Source: CAMAUF01 sp046152925 (GTDB taxonomy: Bacteria > Chloroflexota > Dehalococcoidia > Tepidiformales > Tepidiformaceae). From it: a stretch of 64,000 nucleotides of DNA. Below the pieces are notes generated by a model. The model saw nothing but the letters and a program-made list of their open reading frames with translations, did not search any database and was not told the origin of the DNA. Within the stretch, counting starts at the first letter, position 1, and each line of letters begins with the position of its first letter. Below are positions 54,101-61,522 of the stretch, one piece after another. The DNA is taken from contig JBJXFX010000154.1 of assembly GCA_046152925.1 (NCBI GenBank), forward strand, positions 1 through 64,000. Direction: 5' to 3'. A program made the position numbers and the translations under genes.

Positions 54101-54193
54101 GGCGACGGCCACTCCCAGCGCTCCAAGACTCACCCATCGCCGCCGGCGGGTGCTCATGGCCCAGTGCTTCAGGTTGCTGAGCAGGCTGTTCAT
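48197..54193 (-). CDS. Bacterial alpha-2-macroglobulin family protein without thioester
   Basis: 1998 residues, the size and architecture of YfhM/MagD-type macroglobulins. A single N-terminal membrane anchor (WVSLGALGVAVAGVVALASAVLL, about 20-42) lacks a lipobox Cys. Several macroglobulin beta domains follow; the middle contains GHVYADRPIYRPGETVSFKATVR (MG-like) and DVSVDRANDTIAEPRQGGKGG. The helical thioester domain spans about residues 1470-1800. Where other members have the CxEQ thioester after a YPYG-like turn, this protein reads HPALGREKED (about 1485-1495), so the thioester is absent. It probably traps proteases, or scaffolds PbpC, without covalent linkage. The upstream pbpC gene overlaps it by 4 bases. 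Confidence 0.92.
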   Translation of the reverse strand: MNSLLSNLKHWAMSTRRRRWVSLGALGVAVAGVVALASAVLLASDGDGGPAAPLTGFAGFSVSPSGKEVPRLTPVRVHFEKPPAERDAAKLLRLEPQPEGEYVWADEQTVYFQPAYPGFLRGKEYAITVPARPEAGLAKESRVTFVAEGPLTVEAVIPAPGDKDVPAGAQILIQFSRSVAPLTVIKAQATGPVVVFDPPLAGKGEWLNTSLYRFVPETLEPDRDYRATVAAGLSSAADGALDKDYVWTFRTYGPAVAELTPEGSSIFASLKQEVVVFFNQPMDRASVAAGLKVVEGTTPVPGDLAWDAASTKVTWRPTGTLKHETSYAVTVEAGLKSAKGSPTKVARTATFKTVGVPRVSVARPSQGATSADRYGVNLEFSNPMDETTFEGRVSLTGFTREQVDQSLYAFDRNMGVGLSLRPSTSYTFTIAPGVKDRYGQELGAYTLSFTTGKLQPSLSFAIPNQITTYSSATEPILYFHSTNRTSASFSLYRLTPDEARSLQLQNYIPHSPPGSGGPDFKPSQPVMRQWTATMQGKDNEVEVTSTSLSGGGPLPKGDYYVITGTPGFGADMAFSVVDTALILKESDKGLLVWAIDLASGRPVTGAAVTADGPGVVSPRERATGPEGLVTFPYAERANPFDEKGSSSGPGVVTLRAGGRYGVATMAWQRGFDTYQLGVPGEYRWWRGFNAPVGHVYADRPIYRPGETVSFKATVRLDDDAAYAIPPADYPVRLIVQSSDGRQLFSEAVQLNSFGTYAAELALPADAKPGGYAIWLSWKPEGFPPQEIQFAQNSFTVAEFRVPEFEVQLAAPAKSYASGDTIDVSLSAGFFFGGAVPGAKVEWAAVSTSEQPRFEGFEKYTFGDPDSYFRRYYQPVRRSTAASDPVRARGTLVTDEAGKAAFPVRAEVRGDEGPQQYTISATVTDTTGQAVAASTNVTVHPASVYAGVRAEDYFSTVGGSARVSLVSVDLAGKRVASQAVALKVYERKWVTTKEQTPEGGRRYRSEPVDTLLETLNATTDARGEATVTVRPSKAGSLRLVAEARDSRGRTSTSATYLWVSSGEFVSWYFSNDDSLQLVADKDKYEVDDVAKILVPAPFGQATGLVTVERGAVHSARVQDFPTNSTVVEVLLEAKSVPNVFVSTVIYRPPTDADPIPRFKVGYAYLPVSTKTRLLNVEVKADTEQAQPGQKVTYQVKVTDSAGRPVKAELSVAVVDKAVLSLAEDTGPDGLKAFWFERGLGVRTASSLAVSVDRANDTIAEPRQGGKGGSGLDDEAIRKDFRNTAFWAPQVTTDDSGRASVTVTMPDNLTTWRTQVRAISGDTLVGDGVLDLLSTKPLLLRPALPRFLRVGDTFDLRVLVRNATAKATDANISASADGLTLQGGAQTVRIEPGESKLVLWPAKVTQEGRLKLAFKASAGDLSDAVAQELPMWLDVTPETTATGGVVKDTVRVEPVFLPDFALQAQGRLEVSVQATLTGLLRADLKWFEHPALGREKEDTVSIAARVIATAGVVKADRSAGRKPDLTELRRDLATLVLRQNTDGGWRWCAIYCPESDPWVTQWALLAVAEVKAIGESVDDLIPFRARGYVHQYGDQARDVIAPRNPNDRAFLLYALAAAGAKDEARPLLKALFEQQRASLNDQGRAWLLLGLQAVGEEKGNSQVNALLNDLTINVIPSANGNHWEGIPRARDDWRYYWNSDAVTSTSAVLQALTRLDPSHPLIEETVRWLMVARGTPGWGGGPDAAQGVSALSEFAAKTGELTGDFDFEVGLGSRTVLEGRARGDDPAAKVVNVPLSEVALGKVTPLTILRDFNAKGRLYYAVNLRYQVPAKSEEALNRGFAISHEYSKLEDATTVVDSATLGEVIRVTVTVVTGAEREFVRVDDFLPAGLEPIDASLKISDPALTLQLQADRRKAEGPDEDPGYYAPWFWWYWSPWNEASIRDDRVVLEAQRLPKGVHTYVYYARATTTGDFFVPPAVAEESKFPEVFGRSDSGRFTVRP

Positions 54194-56493
54194 CGTGGTC
54201 TCACCTCAAAGGAAGCCGTCCCGGTCGCCTGGTGGCCGTCGGCGAAGGTCGCCACAGCCGTGAGCGTGTGCCTCCCAGGCGTCAATGGCCAAGGGAAGCT
54301 GATGTCGTTTCCGGCGCCTGAAGCGACCACCCGTCCGCCGATGCGGAGCTCGAGCGTCGCTGCGTCTTCGGCCGTCGCCCGGAGGACGATGCGCTGGTCC
54401 GGGACTTCCGGGGCGAGGGCGAAGACGGCGCCGTCTTCTGGGGTAATGACGCGGACAACCGGGCCAGCGGCGGTCACGCTGAGCCGGAGCCCGGCATCGG
54501 CCGCCCAGGCGCGCGCCTCCGGCGGCGGGCTGACGCGGAGCGCGCCGCCCGCATCCCGCTGGTAGTACTGCTCGCGCTGAGTGGGGACGGTCCCGGCGAG
54601 GAACCACTCGTCAATCGCGTTCGGGCAGTCCGGGCCCGGCGCGAGACCTGTCGGGGCGCAAGTCTTTGCCTGGACGACCCCGGCCGGCGGCCCAGCCCAC
54701 ACGGCCCTCGCGGGGACCGCGGCGAGGAGCACGTCATGCCAGATGGGCGCGGCCCCTGCGACGCCCGAGACCGACTCCATCGGGCTGCCGTCGGCGTTCC
54801 CGGCCCATACGGCGACCACCCTGTCCGGTGTGTAGCCAATCGTCCAATTGTCGCGGAAGCCGCTCGTCGTCCCCGTCTTGACGGCCGCGCGTCCGGGCGT
54901 CTCGAGCGGCGAGTTCGCCCCGAAGCCGGGTTCCCGCGCCAGCGGGTCGCGGAGGACGTCGCTGACCAGCCATGCGCTCGCTTCCGAGAGCGCCCGGACA
55001 CCCGAGGCGCCGGGACGCTCGTAGAGCACGTGCCCGGCCTGGTCCCGCACGCGGAGCACCGCGAAGGGCTCCTGCCGGACGCCCCGGTTGGCGAGCACGC
55101 CGTATGCCTGGGCAAGGTCCAGGAGGCGCACTTCGCCGCCCCCGAGCACGAGGGCGGGGCCGTAGCGGTCCGCATCGGTCAACGTCTGGAGGCCGACGCG
55201 ATGGGCGGCCTCCAGGAAGCGGTCGCGACCCATCGCTTCGAGCGTCCGCACTGCCGGGACGTTGAGCGAAGAGGCGAGCGCCACCCGAAGCGTCACCGGC
55301 CCGCGGAAGCGGCGGTCGTAATTCTGCGGGGAGTACGGCCCTTCGCGCGTTTCGAAGGTCGTGGGCACGTCGAGCAGCTGGCTGGCAGCCGTCAGCGAGC
55401 CATCGTCCATCGCTTGGGCATAGAGAAACGGCTTCAGCGCCGACCCTGGCTGGCGCAGCGCGGTCGTGAGGTTCACCTGACCGGTTGGACCATCGGGTCG
55501 CAGGTTCCCGATCATCGCCAGGACGGCCCCAGTCCGGGGGTCGAGGACGACGACCGCCGCGTCCTGGACGCTCCGCTCACGGAGCGCGGCGAGGTGATGC
55601 AAGGCGATGCGTTCGGCCTCGCGCTGGAGGCTGAGGTCGAGCGTCGTCTCAACCACCAGGCCATGCTGCGATTGGGCCCGCGGGAGCACGGCTTCAAGCT
55701 CATCGAGCGCCCAGCGTACGAAGTGGGGGGCCGGCGCCTGACGCTGCTCGGCGTCCTGGAAGCGGAGCGGCTCGGCGCGCGCCTCGGCAGCCTCGGCCGC
55801 CGAGACAGAGCCTGTGGCGACCATCCGGTCGAGGACGTAGCGCTGACGTGCCTTCAGCCGGTCGAAGTCGCGCTCGACGGAGAGCGAAGGCAGCCGCGGG
55901 ATGCCAGCCAAGAAGCTTGCCTGCGCCAGGTCGAGGTCGCGCGCGCTCACGCCGAAGTAGATGCGCGCCGCCGCCTCGATCCCGGATGCTCCCCGGCCAT
56001 AGGGGGCGTCGTTCAGGTATGCCTCCAGGATCTCGCGCTTCGACGCGTGCGCTTCCAGGCGTAGCGCAAGGAGGGCTTCCTGCGTCTTTCGGACGGGAAG
56101 CCAGCCACCGTCGAGGTAGAGGCGTCGCGCGGTCTGCTGGGTGATCGTCGACGCGCCGGAACGAGACCACGGCTGTGAGAGCGCACGGGCGACCGCCAGG
56201 AGGTCAACGCCGGGGTGATCCCAGAAGCGTTGGTCTTCGGCGGCAACGGTGGCGTCGATCAGCACGGGCGCCACCTCGCCCAGCGGGACCGGAACGCGGA
56301 TGCCGTTTTGCTGATCCCGCTGCAAGAGCGAGCCATCAGCGGCAAGGACCGCGACGCCGGCCGGTCCGACGCGACTCCCTGGCGGCTCCACCGGGGCGAG
56401 CAGGACATACGCCCAGAACAAGCAGGCGCAAACGAGGCCGGCCGTAACGCCACGGCCAAATCCCCGATGTCCACGCCAACCCGTCGCTCGCAT
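54190..56493 (-). CDS. pbpC: Penicillin-binding protein 1C (bifunctional glycosyltransferase/transpeptidase)
   Basis: 767 residues. N-terminal membrane anchor (TAGLVCACLFWAYVLLAP); GT51 glycosyltransferase with catalytic Glu86 in AAEDQRFWDHPG and STITQQTARRL; transpeptidase with active Ser351 in SALK, SSLN (409-411) and KTGTTSG (about 529-535); and a C-terminal Ig-like BiPBP_C domain. PBP1C is genetically paired with alpha-2-macroglobulin in many bacteria, where the two are thought to repair peptidoglycan and trap intruding proteases. The gene overlaps the macroglobulin gene by 4 bases and is transcribed first. Its 5' end is duplicated at 56976-57056. Confidence 0.94.
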   Translation of the reverse strand: MRATGWRGHRGFGRGVTAGLVCACLFWAYVLLAPVEPPGSRVGPAGVAVLAADGSLLQRDQQNGIRVPVPLGEVAPVLIDATVAAEDQRFWDHPGVDLLAVARALSQPWSRSGASTITQQTARRLYLDGGWLPVRKTQEALLALRLEAHASKREILEAYLNDAPYGRGASGIEAAARIYFGVSARDLDLAQASFLAGIPRLPSLSVERDFDRLKARQRYVLDRMVATGSVSAAEAAEARAEPLRFQDAEQRQAPAPHFVRWALDELEAVLPRAQSQHGLVVETTLDLSLQREAERIALHHLAALRERSVQDAAVVVLDPRTGAVLAMIGNLRPDGPTGQVNLTTALRQPGSALKPFLYAQAMDDGSLTAASQLLDVPTTFETREGPYSPQNYDRRFRGPVTLRVALASSLNVPAVRTLEAMGRDRFLEAAHRVGLQTLTDADRYGPALVLGGGEVRLLDLAQAYGVLANRGVRQEPFAVLRVRDQAGHVLYERPGASGVRALSEASAWLVSDVLRDPLAREPGFGANSPLETPGRAAVKTGTTSGFRDNWTIGYTPDRVVAVWAGNADGSPMESVSGVAGAAPIWHDVLLAAVPARAVWAGPPAGVVQAKTCAPTGLAPGPDCPNAIDEWFLAGTVPTQREQYYQRDAGGALRVSPPPEARAWAADAGLRLSVTAAGPVVRVITPEDGAVFALAPEVPDQRIVLRATAEDAATLELRIGGRVVASGAGNDISFPWPLTPGRHTLTAVATFADGHQATGTASFEVRPR

Positions 56494-56498
56494 ACTCA
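56414..56498 (-). repeat. Repeat copy A: 5' end of pbpC (about 85 bp)
   Basis: This segment covers the pbpC start codon and its first 27 codons. It recurs at 56976-57056 with about 90% identity and one 3-base deletion. It is the source copy, as it belongs to an intact gene. Confidence 0.85.
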
Positions 56499-56589
56499 GT
56501 CAGTCTTTCTGGTTCAGCAGAACCACCCTCCCACCGTAGGCCTCAGTCGGGCATGCGTCTGTCTATTCTGGACGCAGCCGGAAGTGACC

Positions 56590-56973
56590 CTATTCCGGCT
56601 GGAACCAGTGGGCGCGGCGGACGCTTGCGAAGGCCCGCTTCTCCGCGGCGGTCTGTGGGTTGGGGCCGGCGAGGGGCGCGACTGGCGAGGGGGCGCCAAA
56701 GAAGTTCGCGTCGAGCCGCGCGACCTGGCCAGCGCCGAGCTCGACATAGCACGTCCCGGCCCCGCCAAAGGGCTGGGGCGCCTCGCCGCCGCGGATCTGG
56801 GCGATACTCTCGGCTGCCACGACCATAGCGGCGTTCTCCGAGAACACGCCCGCCTTCGGTGTCCCAACGCTCGTGACATCGCCGACGGCGTAGACACCCG
56901 GAAGCTTCATGGCCAAGGTGCCGCGCTCGACGGGGATCCAGCCGCTCTCGGCGAGCCCAGAAGCGGCGACCAC
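56590..56973 (-). pseudogene. 3' remnant of an FAD/NAD(P)-dependent (FCSD/SQR-type) oxidoreductase gene
   Basis: 127 codons reading GWIPVERGTLAMKLPGVYAVGDVTSVGTPKAGVFSENAAMVVAAESIAQIRGG. The GVYAVGD segment is the C-terminal FAD-binding motif of pyridine-nucleotide disulfide-type oxidoreductases such as sulfide:quinone reductase/flavocytochrome c sulfide dehydrogenase. PKAGVFSENAA and a C-terminal PLAGPNPQ...W tail match that subgroup. The N-terminal 250-300 residues (both Rossmann folds) are missing. Upstream sequence is the pbpC start duplicate in a different frame, so the gene cannot be expressed as an enzyme. It is a broken gene. Confidence 0.75.
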
Positions 56974-56975
56974 CG

Positions 56976-57056
56976 CAGAACACGCAGGCGCAAAGGCCGG
57001 CCGTTACGCCACGGCCAAATCCCCGATGCCCACGCATACTCGTCGCCCGCATACTC
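56976..57056 (-). repeat. Repeat copy B: duplicated 5' end of pbpC fused to the oxidoreductase remnant
   Basis: The first 27 or so codons of pbpC (start codon at 57052, MRATSMRGHRGFGRGVTAGL) are repeated here about 560 bases upstream of pbpC, with a 3-base deletion and a few substitutions. The frame then runs out of phase into the oxidoreductase remnant and stops at 56543. Probably the scar of a local duplication or deletion. Confidence 0.85.
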
Positions 57057-57100
57057 GTCCCAACGTGGGATCGAGGCTGGCGGTTCCTTTGTAAAGGAGG

Positions 57101-57117
57101 AAAGGGCCAGAAGGCCC
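57101..57117 (-). terminator. Short hairpin terminator after the SDR gene
   Basis: Reading the minus strand, GGGCC (57117-57113) pairs with GGCCC (57108-57104) around a 4-base loop and is followed directly by TTT (57103-57101). It lies just past the SDR stop codon and upstream of the duplicated pbpC start. Confidence 0.5.
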
Positions 57118-57124
57118 GCCTTCG

Positions 57125-57988
57125 CTAGGCGAATGGCGTGCCGGGCATCAGCGGCTTGCCCCGGCCCTCGGGGTCCCATTCGTCCGAAGGGTATGGCCCT
57201 TCGTGGTACCCCCGGGATGCGCCATAGCCGCCATCGACACGGATGACCATACCATTGACGAACCGCGAAGCCTCCGAGGCGAGGAAGATCACCGGGCCTT
57301 CGAGGTCTTCGTGCTCCCCGATGCGGCCCATCGGGTGGCGGTTGGTGAGCATCGGGAGGACTCCGGAATCTTGCAGCGCCGGCTTGATCATCTCGGAGAT
57401 GAAGAATGTCGGTGCGATGGCGTTGACGCGGACGCCGCGATCGCCCCAGGTCACGGCGAGGAACTCCGTCAGGTTATTCACGCCGCCCTTCGCCGCGAAG
57501 TAGCTCGCCGGCGAGCCGCCGGGGAACCCGCCCGACCCGAAGATCGAGCTGATATTGATGATGCTGCCGCCACCCTGGCGGAGCATGTATTGCGCGCCTT
57601 CCTGGCAACACCACCAGAGACCCGTGAGGTCGACATCCAGGACATCCCGCCAGAGTTGCGCGTCCTCGTATTCGGGGCGGATGCCGGCGGCCGTCGAAAT
57701 CCCGGCGTTGTTCACAAGGATGTCGATTTTGCCGAACGTGGCGTGGGTCTGGCGCATCAGCTCCGCGACCTGAGCCTTATCCGTGACGTCGCAGGGGACG
57801 GCGAGGCAGCGCCGGCCGAGCGCCTCGATCTGTGCCTTCGTCTCCTGAAGCTTGTCGGCGCTGCGCGCGGCGATGACCAAGTCAGCGCCGGCCTTAGCCA
57901 AGGCGGTCGCAAAAACGACGCCGAGCCCGTAGCTCGCGCCCGTGACAATCGCGACTTTCCCGTCCAACCGGAAGAGGTCGACGCTCAC
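57125..57988 (-). CDS. Short-chain dehydrogenase/reductase
   Basis: 287 residues from the GTG at 57988, which has AGGAGGG upstream; the frame is open for 54 bases further without a ribosome site. TGASYGLG (cofactor loop), NNAGIST (about residues 87-93), catalytic Ser in NISSIFGSG, and YFAAK as the Tyr-x-x-x-Lys pair. A C-terminal VDGGYGASRGYHEGPYP tail follows. Similar in organisation to the SDR at 29240. Substrate unknown. Confidence 0.9.
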   Translation of the reverse strand: MSVDLFRLDGKVAIVTGASYGLGVVFATALAKAGADLVIAARSADKLQETKAQIEALGRRCLAVPCDVTDKAQVAELMRQTHATFGKIDILVNNAGISTAAGIRPEYEDAQLWRDVLDVDLTGLWWCCQEGAQYMLRQGGGSIINISSIFGSGGFPGGSPASYFAAKGGVNNLTEFLAVTWGDRGVRVNAIAPTFFISEMIKPALQDSGVLPMLTNRHPMGRIGEHEDLEGPVIFLASEASRFVNGMVIRVDGGYGASRGYHEGPYPSDEWDPEGRGKPLMPGTPFA

Positions 57989-58075
57989 TTCCTGTCCCTC
58001 CTGAGGAGATCCCGCTCGTTCATTATGGGCGCAGCGAAGCATAGCGCCTGACGGGGCACTGGGTCTCCGGCGCGG

Positions 58076-60415
58076 CTATGGCGTGAACACGCGCCCCCGG
58101 AGGACGCCGCGCAGCCGGGCGCTCAAGTCTTCGTAGGCGACGATCACGGCCTCATCCAACACGGTCTCGTTTGTGTAGACGGCGATGCCCACGCCGAGGG
58201 CCGGGTCGAACTCGAGCTGGCCAGTCGCCCCGAGGTGGCCCCAACGCTCGCCGCGGATGCGGTCGCCGTCGCGCCAACACGGGCAGTAGGGGTAAGTCCC
58301 GAGTCCGGTGTACTCAAACTCGGGGCCGAGGAACGTCGTCATGGCGTCGAGCGTGGCGGGGGTTACAACCCTCTCGGAGCCCCAGAGCGCGACGGCCCAG
58401 CGCGCCAAGTTCTCGGCCGTCGACCAGACCCCAGCCGAAGACCAAAGCGTCCCCGCATAGCTGAGTTCGGGCACGATCTCGCGGTGGAGGCCGCCTGACG
58501 TCCAGACAAAACCCTCGAACTCTTCGAACTCGATCGGCCCGCGATACGGATGCGTCGACCGGCCCAACGGCTCGACTTCCTCGTCGATGTAGGTCGATGC
58601 GAGCCCGAGCGGTTCGAGCAGCCGGGCCCGGAGGACGGCCGTGTAGGAGCTGCTGGTTGCCTGCTCGATGATGAGACCGAGGAGAAAATAGCCGGGCGTC
58701 GAATACACGAACATGGACCCGGGCTCGCTCTGAAGCCCTGCCTCCGCCGCCACCCGCAACGCGGTGTTCGGGTCCAGCCCATCCGTCGAAATCAGGGCGG
58801 ACGTGTGCTGGATGAGCTGCCGGACCGTAAATGTCGAAGCACCGGGAAAATCGGGGACATACCGGTCAACAGTGTCGTCGAGTCCAACCGCTCCGTCTTG
58901 GACGAGCTGGAGGATGAGGGCCACCGTAAACGTCTTCGTCACGCTGGCCACGGGGTAGAGCCGCGACGGGAGGAGCGGCGCCCCCGCGATATCACGACCC
59001 GAGGCGCCCTCCCAATGAACGCCATCGCGGGTCGCGACGCCAACGATGACGCCCGACAGCCCGGATTCGGTGCGCCACGCGTCGAGGACGCCTTGAAGCT
59101 CGGCGCCAGTGACGGGGCGGTCGCTCACGGGGACCGCGGGCGCCGGAGGCGGCGTGTTGAGCACCGCGATCTTCGCAGTCCGGAGCCGGAGCCCGACGCC
59201 CGACGGTGGGGCCGTCAGTGCGGAGTCAGCCACGGTCGTCGTCTGGTCCCGCACGGTGAGCGCCGTGAAAGCCACGAGCACCAGGCCCGCCGCACCGAGG
59301 GCGACGGCCGCGAGCCGGCGGACTGCTCCACGGCTTCGCGCTGGATTCGCGGGAGGGGCCGCTCCGCGGACGGCAGGCCTGATCGGCCAGAGTCGCGGCG
59401 AGCGTTTCGCCGCCCGGTCCTCGACCCATCCAAACGCGACCACCCCGAGGGCCGTGACGCCGAGCACGATGGGGAGGGCCGCGGTGGTTCGGACCCAATC
59501 GGGCCGCTCCTGTGTCCAGAGGAGTTGGTACATGCAGAAGAGGCCCGCGTTGTGCCACAGATAGATGGTCAGCGCGCGCTCGTTCACGAAGTACAAGACG
59601 GCGGCGACGCGCGGCCGCGTCGCGATCGCGGCGAGTGTGCTTTCGACCGCGAGGGACGCGAATAACCACGCCAGCCCAACGAAGAGGTGCGCCGGATACG
59701 ACGCGTTGACCACCTGGCCGGGCACATCGGTGAGCAAGAACCAGGCGGCCGCGGCGGCCGCGGAAAGCGCGGCAAGGGCGAGCCGGGCAGCGGGACCGAG
59801 GCGCGCCGCCCACCCGTAGTGATAGGCGAAGCCGAGCAGGAAAAAGAACCCGTAGAGCGCCAAGTCCTGGTATTGCCACGGAGCCGTGTCTCCGCGGCGC
59901 TCAAGCCATTCGAGGACGCCAAGCGCAACCAAGGGGACGACGAGGATGCCCCCTCGGGTGAGGCGGAAGGCCCACGCCAGAATGGGCGCCGCCAGCAGCA
60001 GCCAGACGAGGCAGCGCAAGTACCAGAGGGCGGCCCAAAACGAGAGCCCCCATCGAGAACCCTCGGGGTCCCAGATCGGGAAGGCCCAGCGCCATATGTC
60101 GCGCGCTTCGACGGCGCCGAGCGGGTCATCGCGCCAGCGCTCGTAGCCGAACATGACTGCGAGCGCGACCACCGCGAACGGCCAGAGCGGGATCAACAAC
60201 CGCCGGAATCGACCCACCAACACCTGTCGGCCGGACTGATGATCCAACGACCGCGCCATCAGCGTGCCCGCGACGAAGAACATCGCGGGCATGGACGCGA
60301 CAAGGTACGAGAGCCACGCGTACCCGAACGTATGCCAAATGGTGACACGGACGATGGCAACGCCCCGCACGAGGTCCAGGAAGCCGTTGCGGTCGCGGGC
60401 GGTCGGGGCAGTCAC
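58076..60415 (-). CDS. Fusion of membrane acyltransferase (family 3) and class C-type serine beta-lactamase
   Basis: 779 residues. Residues 1-340 carry about ten membrane helices of an acyltransferase-3/OpgC-like protein: RNGFLDLVRGVAIVRVTIWHTFGYAWL, AMFFVAGTLMARS, RFRRLLIPLWPFAV. A linker with a further membrane helix (AAVALGAAGLVLVAF) follows, then a periplasmic serine hydrolase (about 430-779). Its active site is SVTK (Ser491, Lys494), with Tyr571 in YST replacing YxN and GHLG (726-729) replacing KTG, as in beta-lactamase-related esterases. The fusion may transfer and remove acyl groups on an envelope component. No stop or frameshift lies between the parts. Confidence 0.88.
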   Translation of the reverse strand: MTAPTARDRNGFLDLVRGVAIVRVTIWHTFGYAWLSYLVASMPAMFFVAGTLMARSLDHQSGRQVLVGRFRRLLIPLWPFAVVALAVMFGYERWRDDPLGAVEARDIWRWAFPIWDPEGSRWGLSFWAALWYLRCLVWLLLAAPILAWAFRLTRGGILVVPLVALGVLEWLERRGDTAPWQYQDLALYGFFFLLGFAYHYGWAARLGPAARLALAALSAAAAAAWFLLTDVPGQVVNASYPAHLFVGLAWLFASLAVESTLAAIATRPRVAAVLYFVNERALTIYLWHNAGLFCMYQLLWTQERPDWVRTTAALPIVLGVTALGVVAFGWVEDRAAKRSPRLWPIRPAVRGAAPPANPARSRGAVRRLAAVALGAAGLVLVAFTALTVRDQTTTVADSALTAPPSGVGLRLRTAKIAVLNTPPPAPAVPVSDRPVTGAELQGVLDAWRTESGLSGVIVGVATRDGVHWEGASGRDIAGAPLLPSRLYPVASVTKTFTVALILQLVQDGAVGLDDTVDRYVPDFPGASTFTVRQLIQHTSALISTDGLDPNTALRVAAEAGLQSEPGSMFVYSTPGYFLLGLIIEQATSSSYTAVLRARLLEPLGLASTYIDEEVEPLGRSTHPYRGPIEFEEFEGFVWTSGGLHREIVPELSYAGTLWSSAGVWSTAENLARWAVALWGSERVVTPATLDAMTTFLGPEFEYTGLGTYPYCPCWRDGDRIRGERWGHLGATGQLEFDPALGVGIAVYTNETVLDEAVIVAYEDLSARLRGVLRGRVFTP

Positions 60416-60511
60416 GCCGATTAGTGTGGCGGAGGGCGACGACTACGAAAACGCCACGCAGGCTCGACCCACGAGATTGCCACCAGGCGAGCGCTCCTTC
60501 ACCCTTGGCGA

Positions 60512-61522
60512 GTGCGCCGCGCCCTCCCGGCCCTTTTCGCTTTCTTTCTCTTGGTGGCGGCCGGATGTGGCGCTGCGGCGTCGGCCGGCCCCGAGGCGCT
60601 CCCCGCGCCCGTCGAACCAGAGCCCGAGCCCTGGGTCGATGTTTCGCCACCGGCGGTGGTCTGGCCGCAGTACGGCATCCCGATCGCGCAAGTCGGCGAC
60701 GGTTGTACGCGGGCCCTTCCTGAGGGCATCCCCGCGGGCCGCACGACGCTGCGGCGGATGATCGTCGACGGCACGCCGCGCGAATACCGCGTCCATCGGC
60801 CCGCCGACTCCGCGAACGGCCGGCCGCTCCCGCTTGTGCTCAACTTCCACGGGCGCGGGTCGAACGGCGAGACACAGGAGCGCTATTCGGGCCTCGTCCC
60901 GCTCAGCGAGCGGGATCGATTCGTCCTGGTGAGCCCCGACGGGACCGGCGCCCCAAAGGCGTGGCACGCCGGCGCGACGACCGGCTCGACGGTCGACGAC
61001 GTGGCATTCATCCGCTCGCTGATCGACGTGCTTCGCCAAGACCTCTGCATCGACCCCTCGCAAGTCTTCGCGGCAGGCTTTTCGAATGGTGCTTTCATGG
61101 CGGCCGAAGCCGCCTGCGCGCTCGGCGAACGCATCGCCGCGCTCGCGATGGTCGGCGGAGCGACACCTCCCAGTGCGAACTGCGTGGGGAAGCCGCGGGT
61201 CATCGCCTTCCATGGCACGGCGGACCAAGTGGTCCCGTTCGGCGGCGGGACGATCCGGGGCGTCTATGCCTATCCCGGCGCGCGTGCGGCCATGGATGGC
61301 TGGGCCGCCCGCGCTGGATGCACCGGGACGGACGTCCGCCGCCAGAACAAGCACGTCGTTTGGGAAGAACGGACCGGGTGTACAACCGCCGTCCGGCTCG
61401 CCGTCATCGAAGGCGATGGGCACACCTGGCCCGGCGCGAGCGAAGTCCCGGCCTTCGGGACGACGACGCGCGAGATCATGGCTTCAGAGGCCATTTGGAC
61501 TTTCTTCGCGGGAAAACGTTAG
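60512..61522 (+). CDS. Lipoprotein esterase, PHB-depolymerase/LpqC-like
   Basis: 336 residues from a GTG. Lipobox VAAGC (Cys19) with a Pro/Glu-rich linker, then an alpha/beta hydrolase with FHGRGSNG oxyanion motif, nucleophile Ser191 in GFSNG, Asp in FHGTADQVVPF and His in EGDGHTWPG. These match the esterase-type PHB depolymerase family, which also covers feruloyl and acetylxylan esterases. Several Cys residues suggest disulfides outside the membrane. It is divergent from the acyltransferase/beta-lactamase fusion and convergent (4-base overlap) with the ABC ATPase gene. Confidence 0.85.
   Translation: MRRALPALFAFFLLVAAGCGAAASAGPEALPAPVEPEPEPWVDVSPPAVVWPQYGIPIAQVGDGCTRALPEGIPAGRTTLRRMIVDGTPREYRVHRPADSANGRPLPLVLNFHGRGSNGETQERYSGLVPLSERDRFVLVSPDGTGAPKAWHAGATTGSTVDDVAFIRSLIDVLRQDLCIDPSQVFAAGFSNGAFMAAEAACALGERIAALAMVGGATPPSANCVGKPRVIAFHGTADQVVPFGGGTIRGVYAYPGARAAMDGWAARAGCTGTDVRRQNKHVVWEERTGCTTAVRLAVIEGDGHTWPGASEVPAFGTTTREIMASEAIWTFFAGKR

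Noticed and set aside
56543..57052. 169-codon minus-strand frame starting with a PbpC-like N-terminus
   Set aside because: A hybrid: the pbpC duplicate enters the oxidoreductase remnant out of frame, so the C-terminal sequence is meaningless.
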